Assembly: GCF_900604945.1 (NCBI RefSeq)
Contig: NZ_UWPB01000002.1
Location: forward strand, 372,001-436,000
Direction: 5' to 3'
Origin: Ruminococcus sp. Marseille-P6503
GTDB taxonomy: Bacteria > Bacillota > Clostridia > Oscillospirales > Ruminococcaceae
Length of the DNA stretch: 64,000 nt
The position numbers were made by a program, and so were the translations under genes. Below are positions 37,071 through 43,753 of this stretch, piece after piece (positions within the stretch are counted from its first letter, which is position 1; every line of letters starts with the position of its first letter). Under the pieces are notes generated by a model. It saw only the letters and a program-made list of their open reading frames with translations. It was not told where the DNA came from and did no database searches.

Positions 37071-37682
37071 ATGGTGAAAAATATGCTGGACAAATTGCCG
37101 GGAACAGAGATGGAATTTGACCTGAAGGCGGAGGAAAACGCGTTTTCGCTTATCGAGCCGATACTTTCCGCAACCGGAGGACTGACCCTTTCTCAGCTTT
37201 CCGCTCTGACGGGTCTGGAAGGCTCGACTATCCAGAACTGGATAAAGCGGGGCTGGGTAATGCCGGCTGTGGAGAAAAAGTACGCGGAAAGACAGATAGT
37301 AAGGATACTGCTTATCAATATTCTCCGGGGGACGATGAAGCTGGAGGACATCGCCGGTCTTATGACATATATAAACGGCAAGGTCGACGATATGTCCGAC
37401 GACATTCTTTACGATACGGAGCTTTATAACCTTATGTGCAGGCTGCTGTCCGTTATGTCGAGAAAGAATCTTCACAGCCGGAATGAAATAGCGGAGGAGA
37501 TAGACAGAAATCTTTCCGCGGAGTATTCGGGAGAACAGAGAAAAAGACTGAACGAAGCGCTGCTTATACTTATTCTCGGCTACAGGGCTTCGTATTACAG
37601 ACGTCAGGCGGAACGGGAGTTTGAAGGGCTTGACATTCAGAGCGGCGGCGGAAAAAATAAGTCGGACGGCGCCGTAACTTAA
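37071..37682 (+). CDS. DUF1836 MerR-like regulator
   Basis: A 203-residue protein. The N-terminal winged helix (LTLSQLSALTGLEGSTIQNW, IKRGWVMPAVEKKYAERQIV) is MerR-like, and the rest fits DUF1836 with LLINILRGTMKLEDIAGLMT. No metal-binding cysteines. The dyads over the promoter 250 bp upstream suggest autoregulation. Start may be ATG 37071 or 37083. Confidence 0.8.
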   Translation: MVKNMLDKLPGTEMEFDLKAEENAFSLIEPILSATGGLTLSQLSALTGLEGSTIQNWIKRGWVMPAVEKKYAERQIVRILLINILRGTMKLEDIAGLMTYINGKVDDMSDDILYDTELYNLMCRLLSVMSRKNLHSRNEIAEEIDRNLSAEYSGEQRKRLNEALLILILGYRASYYRRQAEREFEGLDIQSGGGKNKSDGAVT

Positions 37683-37726
37683 GCGGAAGGTAAATTTATT
37701 TTTTAAGAGATTCAGGAGGAATCGGT

Positions 37727-38608
37727 ATGAACAATTCAAAGATAGTGGATATAGGTCACGGAAAGAAAACAGGAAAGATAATCGGAATAATAGTGTGCGC
37801 GGTTATATTGATCATTCTTTTGATCTCGGCGGTCGCTATAGTACCGGCAGGTTCGACGGGAGTAATAGTAACCTTCGGAAAGGTATCTGAGAATACATAT
37901 TCGGAGGGCTTTCATGTAAAGGTACCGTTTGCTCAGGAGCTGGTGGTGGTTTCCAATAAGATACAGGTATACGAAACGGACGCCAGCGCCGTTTCAAAGG
38001 ACCTTCAGACGGTAAATTCAAGAATTGCCGTCAACTTCAGAGTCAGAAACGATTCGTCGGCTTCCATTTATAAGAACATCGGAGCGGACTATCAGTCTGT
38101 TATCCTTATGCCGGCGGTTCAGGAGTCTATGAAATCCGTAAGCGCTAAATATACCGCCGAACAGCTGATTACTGAGAGAAATCAAGTAGGCGACGAAATA
38201 AAGGAGCAGCTCGAATCAAAGGTTTCGGATTACGGAATCCAGATAGAGAAATTCAACATTGTGAATTTTGATTTTTCCGAGGAATTCAACAACGCTATTG
38301 AAGCCAAGCAGGTAGCCGAGCAGAACCTTATCAAAACCAAAACCGAGCAGGAGCAGCAGATTGTAATTGCCGAGGCGGAGGCTAAGCAGAAAACAATTGC
38401 AGCGGACGCCGACGCGGAGGCGATAAAGACCAGAGCGGACGCACAGGCAGAGGCAAACAAGGTGCTCGCGGAATCGGTCAGCGATATGCTTATAAGATAT
38501 GAAACTATAGATAAATGGGACGGCGTTCTGCCCAAGGTGGCTTCATCAGCCAACCCGCTGGTAAATCTTGACCTCGACGAGCAGGCGGAAGAGACTGAAA
38601 GCGAATAA
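37727..38608 (+). CDS. SPFH/Band 7 (prohibitin-like) membrane protein
   Basis: A 293-residue protein with one N-terminal membrane segment (IIGIIVCAVILIILLISAVA) and an SPFH domain (VPAGSTGVIVTFGKVSENTY). A long Ala/Glu coiled coil (KQVAEQNLIKTKTEQEQQIV, then EAEAKQKTIAADADAEA) follows. Such proteins form large membrane rings that scaffold microdomains or restrain proteases. AGGAGGAAT upstream. Confidence 0.92.
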   Translation: MNNSKIVDIGHGKKTGKIIGIIVCAVILIILLISAVAIVPAGSTGVIVTFGKVSENTYSEGFHVKVPFAQELVVVSNKIQVYETDASAVSKDLQTVNSRIAVNFRVRNDSSASIYKNIGADYQSVILMPAVQESMKSVSAKYTAEQLITERNQVGDEIKEQLESKVSDYGIQIEKFNIVNFDFSEEFNNAIEAKQVAEQNLIKTKTEQEQQIVIAEAEAKQKTIAADADAEAIKTRADAQAEANKVLAESVSDMLIRYETIDKWDGVLPKVASSANPLVNLDLDEQAEETESE

Positions 38609-38634
38609 ATGCACAGCGTATATATTTTTTTAAA

Positions 38635-38672
38635 GGAAACGGCGGAGACTTATGCTCCGCCGTTTTTCCTTT
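38635..38672 (+). terminator. Terminator after SPFH gene
   Basis: GGAAACGGCGGAG-N7-CTCCGCCGTTTTTCC hairpin with T run. Confidence 0.9.
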
Positions 38673-38742
38673 TGCATGGAAAGCTTGTTTCAGCAAAATT
38701 ATTATAAAATATAAATATATGAAATATGTACAAGTAATCAAT

Positions 38743-38804
38743 CACAAATTTGTGCAGTTTTTTTCAAGTTTTTTGTATACAAAGAACAAAAAGTGTGTTA
38801 TAAT
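38743..38804 (+). promoter_or_regulatory. Promoter region with CACAAATTTGTG palindrome
   Basis: Perfect palindrome CACAAATTTGTG (38743-38754), then TATACA-N17-TATAAT (38776-38804) inside the TTTGTATACAAA palindrome area. Confidence 0.5.
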
Positions 38805-38853
38805 AAGCATACGGCAAAAGCCGCGGTATTTTATTCTGAAAGGAGACTTTGTT

Positions 38854-39480
38854 ATGAAATCAATTATTACGATCAGCCGCGAATTCGGCAGCGGCGGACG
38901 GGAAATAGGTCAGAAGCTTGCGGACGACTTGGGAATAGGATTTTATGACAAGGAGCTTCTGGAGATGGCGTCGAAGGAAAGCGGGATCTGCAAGGAACTG
39001 TTTGTAAAGCACGATGAGAGCTACACCAACAGCTTTCTCTATTCGCTTGTAATGGGGAATTATCCGGTTACGGCGGACGGCAGACTTAATCCGGAAATGC
39101 CGCTGAATCACAAAATATTTCTGGCGCAGTTTGAAACCATCAAAAAGCTTGCCGATCAGGGACCCTGCGTTATAGTCGGAAGATGCGCCGACTACGTCCT
39201 GAAGGGAACCTCCAACGTAATAAATTTTTTTATTACCGGAAATATGGCGCAGAAGAAAAAGCGTATTCTTGAACGGTATGATATCGAGAAAAACAAGGTC
39301 GAGGACTTTATCCGCAAAACGGACAAAAGGCGCGCCAATTACTACAACTACTACTCCGACATGAAATGGGGAGAAGCAAAGAATTACGATTTGTGCATAA
39401 ACTCCTCCAAAACCGGAACGGAAGGCGCGGTGCTGCTAATGAAAGAATATATCAGAATCAAAGAGGGTATGACGGAGTAA
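38854..39480 (+). CDS. Cytidylate kinase-like protein
   Basis: A 208-residue P-loop protein of the cytidylate-kinase-like family. The N-terminal loop is TISREFGSGGREIGQKLADD, followed by IGFYDKELLEMASKES, CVIVGRCADYVLKG and a lid with DFIRKTDKRRANYYNYY. The true phosphate acceptor is unknown. Start ATG 38854 with AAAGGAGA; the frame upstream lacks a ribosome site. Confidence 0.9.
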   Translation: MKSIITISREFGSGGREIGQKLADDLGIGFYDKELLEMASKESGICKELFVKHDESYTNSFLYSLVMGNYPVTADGRLNPEMPLNHKIFLAQFETIKKLADQGPCVIVGRCADYVLKGTSNVINFFITGNMAQKKKRILERYDIEKNKVEDFIRKTDKRRANYYNYYSDMKWGEAKNYDLCINSSKTGTEGAVLLMKEYIRIKEGMTE

Positions 39481-39593
39481 GAGCGTCTGTCGGAGCAAGG
39501 AAAACCGCCGGCGCTTGCTTTAAATATTTTTTATGAGAAAAGAGTTTATCTATAGAATTTTTCTTTTCAATTCATTTTACTTTCCTTACTTTC

Positions 39594-39627
39594 TGAAAAA
39601 AGCTGTCTTTTTGGGCGGCTTTTTTCA
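39594..39627. terminator. Terminator between convergent genes
   Basis: GAAAAAAGC pairs with GCTTTTTTC around a 12-nt loop, between the kinase-like gene and sigF. Confidence 0.65.
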
Positions 39628-39723
39628 TTTTACCGCGGCGGAGCATGAACATATTAAAGGGAGCTTATAAACTGAAAATAAAGTGAAACGGCATACTGAC
39701 CGCTCCTGCTTCGCTTACGGCGG

Positions 39724-40392
39724 CTATTCTAGCTGGCTGCGCATTGAGGCAAGCAGCTTTTTTTCCCGCCGCGAAACCTGTACCTGAGTCATGTTAAGCA
39801 GCTTTGCCGTTTCGGTCTGGGTCTTATTTCTGAAGTATCTGAGAAAGATAAGCTGCCTGTCCTTGGGTTCAAGACCTCCAATTACCTGACGCAGGGAAAT
39901 AGCGTCGGTTATAGCCGTATCGGGAGGAGGGGTAGGTATGTCTATCTGCCCGTGCTCCGAATCCTCTCCGGACTCCGTAAGACTTACGGGAGGGAGAGCC
40001 ACGTTGAGCGCTTCGATAACGGCGTCGCAGGACTCTCCGGAAAGTGAGCAAAGCTCGTCTACCGTAGGCTCTCTGCCCTCGCCGGCAAGAAATTTTTCGC
40101 GCAGGCGGGAGATCTTCAGCGAAAGCTCTTTTACGCTTCGGCTTACCTTTATTGTTCCTCCGTCGCGGAAAAGCCGTTTGATCTCGCCGAGGATAACTGG
40201 AACGGCATAGGTGGAGAATTTTACTCCCCGCTGCGGGTCAAACGCCTTTGACGCTTTGATAAGTCCTATGCAGCCGGCTCCGTAAAGATCGTCGTATTCT
40301 ATGCCCTTTCCTCGGAAACGGTTCGCGCACAGGTGGACAAGCCCCAGATTTTCCTCTGCAAGCCTGCCGGACTGTTGGGTTTTTGTTATCAT
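39724..40392 (-). CDS. sigF: Sporulation sigma factor SigF
   Basis: A 222-residue sigma-70 group protein. Region 2 is DLYGAGCIGLIKASKAFDPQ and GVKFSTYAVPVILGEIKRLF, region 3 the LREKFLAGEGREPTVDEL segment, and region 4 ends MTQVQVSRREKKLLASMR. The SigF identity follows from its place after spoIIAA-spoIIAB. It directs forespore transcription. Its start overlaps the spoIIAB stop by 4 bases. Confidence 0.95.
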   Translation of the reverse strand: MITKTQQSGRLAEENLGLVHLCANRFRGKGIEYDDLYGAGCIGLIKASKAFDPQRGVKFSTYAVPVILGEIKRLFRDGGTIKVSRSVKELSLKISRLREKFLAGEGREPTVDELCSLSGESCDAVIEALNVALPPVSLTESGEDSEHGQIDIPTPPPDTAITDAISLRQVIGGLEPKDRQLIFLRYFRNKTQTETAKLLNMTQVQVSRREKKLLASMRSQLE

Positions 40393-40847
40393 CGGAACGC
40401 CTTTCGGGTTTTTAGAGTTTTTTCCATGACAACGGTAGTCCCCTTACCCTTCTGGCTCCGCACCTTGATTTTGTCCATAAAGCTTTCCATTACGGCAAAG
40501 CCCAGACCGGCGCGCTCCTCCTCGGGGGCGGTGGTGAACAGCGGTTCCATTGCTTTTTGTATATCGTCGATACCGCAGCCCTTGTCACGTATTTTTATGT
40601 AAACTCTGCCCTTATCGAAGATTCTCACCTGAAGGAAAATCTCTCCGACGGCGTCCCGGTAGGCATGGACAATACAGTTTGTGACCCCTTCGGAAACGGC
40701 GGTCTTTATTTCCGACAGCTCGTCTATCTGCGGGTCAAGCTGCGTAAGAAAGCCGGAGACCGCTATTCTTGAAAAACGCTCGTTTTCTGAATAGCTCGGA
40801 AAGCTGAGCTTCATTTCGTTTACTGCTTTTTGATTCAAATTTAACAT
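40389..40847 (-). CDS. spoIIAB: Anti-sigma F factor SpoIIAB
   Basis: A 152-residue GHKL serine kinase. The N box is TAVSEGVTNCIVHAY, G1 is IRDKGCGIDD, and G2 is EEERAGLGFAVMES. It holds SigF inactive and phosphorylates SpoIIAA. Longer than the Bacillus form by a few C-terminal residues. AGAGAGGAAT upstream. Confidence 0.95.
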   Translation of the reverse strand: MLNLNQKAVNEMKLSFPSYSENERFSRIAVSGFLTQLDPQIDELSEIKTAVSEGVTNCIVHAYRDAVGEIFLQVRIFDKGRVYIKIRDKGCGIDDIQKAMEPLFTTAPEEERAGLGFAVMESFMDKIKVRSQKGKGTTVVMEKTLKTRKAFR

Positions 40848-40859
40848 TCCTCTCTCAGT

Positions 40860-41267
40860 TTATTTGTTTTCAGCCGTCAGCTGCTTTTCCTGTCCGCCTG
40901 AAGCCGAAGGCTCCGTTTCAGCGCCGCCGCTGGTTTTTTCCTCCGGCGTATCGGACGATATTATCCTGCTCAGTCTGTGCAGACCGGCAAGCAGCATTAC
41001 CTTTCTGATATAGGGCGCGGGGTTCGCGGTAAGCACCTCTCCGCCCAGCTCGTTCATTATTTTATACCGTCCCATGACAAGACCTATTCCCGAGCTGTCC
41101 ATAAAGGTGACGTATCTGAAATCCAGTATAAGAGTCCGAGGATTCTGCTCCCTGATAGCGGCGTCTATTTCACCTCTTATGAATTTGGCGGTATGATGGT
41201 CGATGTCGCCGTATATGACTGCGGTAAGCTTTCTTTTCTCTCTTTCGGAAAAAATTTTAACGTCCAT
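40860..41267 (-). CDS. spoIIAA: Anti-sigma F antagonist SpoIIAA
   Basis: A 135-residue STAS protein. RYVTFMDSSGIGLVMGRYK holds the phosphorylated serine, and LAGLHRLSRII is the C-terminal helix. A polar tail of about 30 residues rich in Glu, Ser and Gly extends beyond the normal domain. Start ATG 41267 with AAAGGA 8 bases upstream; the frame extends further without one. Confidence 0.93.
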   Translation of the reverse strand: MDVKIFSEREKRKLTAVIYGDIDHHTAKFIRGEIDAAIREQNPRTLILDFRYVTFMDSSGIGLVMGRYKIMNELGGEVLTANPAPYIRKVMLLAGLHRLSRIISSDTPEEKTSGGAETEPSASGGQEKQLTAENK

Positions 41268-41308
41268 AAAGTCATTCCTTTCGCATAGCTTGTCTTCTGA
41301 ATAAAATA

Positions 41309-41338
41309 ATAACAGCTCCCGACAGAGAATTCTGTCAA
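41309..41338 (-). promoter_or_regulatory. Putative spoIIA promoter with dyad
   Basis: Minus strand TTGACA-N18-TGTTAT. The dyad GACAGA-N4-TCTGTC overlaps the -35 box. This looks sigma-A-like; a sigma-H site, as in Bacillus, was not obvious. Confidence 0.4.
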
Positions 41339-41682
41339 AAGCTGTTAGCTGCAAGCCGTTTGTATATACATATTTTTTATTTTACATGACCTATGTAAAA
41401 ACCGGAATATATAAATCTGATTGAAATACCGATGAGCGGATAAATAAAGCAAACTTCGCTTGGCATAAATTTGTAAAAGCAGAAATTAATTAGGCTGAAA
41501 AGCAGATTTTTGCGCAGCTGCGCCGTCCGCTTTTTTAAAGTTTTTATAAATTATATGTACTCATGCTTAAAACCGGATTAAAGCGCAGGCGATTTTGCGT
41601 TCTGAAACACAATATGCACAAAAAACAAGAGATGATATTAGACATAATAAACAAATGTAAAAGTTGCACAAAAAACATGACT

Positions 41683-41696
41683 CTTAAACGTTTAAG
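41683..41696. promoter_or_regulatory. LacI-type operator candidate
   Basis: CTTAAACGTTTAAG, a perfect 14-bp palindrome with central CG, the style of LacI-family sugar regulators. It ends 5 bp upstream of the -35 box. Confidence 0.6.
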
Positions 41697-41701
41697 TGAA
41701 C

Positions 41702-41730
41702 TTGACAAACTACCTTAAAATTGATATAAT
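41702..41730 (+). promoter_or_regulatory. Strong sigma-A promoter for transporter locus
   Basis: TTGACA-N17-TATAAT, both boxes perfect, with a leader of about 230 nt before the first ATPase gene. Confidence 0.85.
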
Positions 41731-41969
41731 TAAGATTAGCTAAATGAGCTCTTTTTGACATATCTGATAAAAAAACAGCCTTAAAACTGTGCAAAATTGT
41801 TAGGTTTTTGAACAATTTCACTATATATAGTGTCGATTTTTGTGCAAACCACTATATGTTTATATTGCACAAAGATTTGTCGGGTTTTTAGGCAAAACGT
41901 TAAATCAAGGCAAAAAACTTATAGTCATTTTGCATGAAAATATTTCTTCATTCGGAAAGGTTTGCGCTT

Positions 41970-42647
41970 ATGGAGGTTATTCTTTCGACAGAGGGGCTCT
42001 GCCGCGATTTTAAAATCGGCGACGGCAGTATTGTTTCGGCGCTGAAAAACATAAACATTGAAATAGAAAAAGGCAGGCTTACTATCCTCAGGGGACGCTC
42101 CGGAAGCGGAAAAACTACGCTTATCAATATTCTCGGCGCGCTTGACAAGCCTACAAAGGGAAAGGTTATGTTCGGCGGCAGCGATATAACAAGGCTTTCT
42201 GAAAAGAAGAGGGACGAAATAAGGCGGTATAAAATGTCGTTTGTATTTCAGTCGGTGGCGCTCATGTCGGGAATGACGGCCTATGAGAATGTCGAATTCG
42301 GACTCAGGCTGGCGAAATACCCTTACGACCAGCGGGATAAGCGGGTGCGTGAGGTTATGAAAAACGTCGGTCTTGACAAGAGAATGTTTCACCGTCCCGG
42401 AGAAATGTCCGGCGGGGAGCAGCAGAGGGTGGCTATTGCCAGAGCGATAGCGCACAATCCGGATATTGTTTTTGCAGATGAGCCGACCGCCGAGCTTGAC
42501 ACGGCTACCGCGCTTCATGTTGTAAAGCTTTTCAAAGAGCTTGTAGCCAATCATCAGATGACAATAATCATGACTACTCACGATCCGAGTATGATAGATA
42601 TTGCCGACCGCGTTTATACGCTGGAGGACGGTGAGATTATTGAGTGA
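41970..42647 (+). CDS. ABC transporter ATP-binding protein (LolD/MacB type)
   Basis: A 225-residue ATPase. Walker A is GRSGSGKTTL, the signature is MSGGEQQRVAIARAIA, Walker B is IVFADEPTAELD, and the switch is MTTHD. Its closest style is the MacB/LolD group, which usually pairs with FtsX-type permeases, but none is nearby. Start ATG 41970 with GGAAAGG upstream. It overlaps the next ATPase gene. Following genes encode sugar-type permeases without an ATPase, so it may serve them. Confidence 0.9.
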   Translation: MEVILSTEGLCRDFKIGDGSIVSALKNINIEIEKGRLTILRGRSGSGKTTLINILGALDKPTKGKVMFGGSDITRLSEKKRDEIRRYKMSFVFQSVALMSGMTAYENVEFGLRLAKYPYDQRDKRVREVMKNVGLDKRMFHRPGEMSGGEQQRVAIARAIAHNPDIVFADEPTAELDTATALHVVKLFKELVANHQMTIIMTTHDPSMIDIADRVYTLEDGEIIE

Positions 42648-43587
42648 AGTTTATACCGATGAGAATATTGTAGCACCGGATTATGAGAAAAAAATGATCA
42701 GGTGTGAAAACTTGGTGAAAATTTACAAGACGGACGAGATCGAGGTTGTCGCTTTGCAGGGCCTTGATCTCGACGTGGAATGCGGAGAGCTTATGGCTAT
42801 CGTCGGAAACTCCGGAAGCGGCAAATCAACGCTGCTGAATATGCTGGGGGGGCTTGACAAGCCTTCCGCGGGAAGTCTGTTTGTAGACGGCAGGAATCTG
42901 CTGAAATTCACCGATAAGGACTATATGGAGTATAAGCGGAATACCGTAGGCTTCGTATGGCAGAACAACGCCAGAAATCTTGTGCCGTATCTTACGGCGG
43001 TCCAGAACGTCGAGCTGCCGATGCTGCTCAAAAGCCAGAGGCGCAGGAGAGAACGGGCGCTGGAGCTGCTGGAAAAGGTAGGGCTTTCCCACAGAAAAAA
43101 TTCAAGGCTGGATCAGATGTCCGGCGGAGAGCAGCAGAGGGTCGCTATAGCTATAGCTCTTGCCAACAATCCGAGGCTTCTGCTGGCTGACGAGCCTACC
43201 GGTTCGGTGGATACCAAGACCTCTAACGTTATTCTTGACATATTCAAGGAGCTTAACAGAACCGAGAAAATAACGGTGGTGATCGTAACTCACGACGTCA
43301 AGCTGGCGCGCCATATAGACAGGGTCGTGGCGATAAGAGACGGAAGAACCAGCTCGGAAATTGTAAGGAAGCGCTCCTATGTGGAGGAGCTTAACGAGCT
43401 TGGCGATATAGTAAGAGTTGAGGACGAGGGTGGCGATATTCATGAAGAGCTGGTGGTCCTCGACAGATCGGGAAGGCTTCAGCTTCCCAAGGATTATATG
43501 GAAACCCTTGAGATCAGGGGAGGAGATAAGGTAAAGGTCGAGCTTGACGAGGAGGATAAGAGAATTTATCTTTTCAAGTCCGGATAG
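42640..43587 (+). CDS. ABC ATPase fused to AbrB-like C-terminal domain
   Basis: A 315-residue protein from TTG 42640, overlapping the previous stop. The ATPase core has GNSGSGKSTLLNMLGG, MSGGEQQRVAIAIALA, LLLADEPTGSVD and IVTHD. After about residue 250 a second domain appears: VVLDRSGRLQLPKDYMETLE, then IRGGDKVKVELDEEDKRIYL. This matches the swapped-hairpin pattern of AbrB/SpoVT domains. In an ATPase it may dimerise or regulate; DNA binding is unproven. ATG 42694 is an alternative start. Confidence 0.88.
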   Translation: MSEVYTDENIVAPDYEKKMIRCENLVKIYKTDEIEVVALQGLDLDVECGELMAIVGNSGSGKSTLLNMLGGLDKPSAGSLFVDGRNLLKFTDKDYMEYKRNTVGFVWQNNARNLVPYLTAVQNVELPMLLKSQRRRRERALELLEKVGLSHRKNSRLDQMSGGEQQRVAIAIALANNPRLLLADEPTGSVDTKTSNVILDIFKELNRTEKITVVIVTHDVKLARHIDRVVAIRDGRTSSEIVRKRSYVEELNELGDIVRVEDEGGDIHEELVVLDRSGRLQLPKDYMETLEIRGGDKVKVELDEEDKRIYLFKSG

Positions 43588-43657
43588 ATCTTTTGAATTA
43601 TTTATTTTCACGGCAGCGCACGCTGCTTTCAGGTCCGGCGGGACTTTAATAAAACTT

Positions 43658-43687
43658 TTGAGGGATACGCGGCTATACTATTATAAT
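43658..43687 (+). promoter_or_regulatory. Internal promoter before solute-binding protein gene
   Basis: TTGAGG-N18-TATAAT, 67 bp upstream of the GTG start. Confidence 0.55.
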
Positions 43688-43753
43688 GGTAGGATCATAG
43701 AACGTTTTCTTCAGAAAAACATTTGCAAATAATTAGGAAAGGTGGATTCATAA

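Larger units (their letters stand above)
41355..41969. other. Regulatory island upstream of transporter locus
   Basis: No gene. TGCACAAAAAACA occurs twice exactly 50 bp apart (41615, 41665), TTTGCACAAAAA in reverse at 41837-41848, TGCACAAAG at 41866, and a shorter reverse TTTTGCACA at 41788-41796. Also present are the palindromes CTTAAACGTTTAAG (41683-41696) and CACTATATATAGTG (41819-41832), and the dyad AAATTGTT-N9-AACAATTT (41794-41818). Confidence 0.7.
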
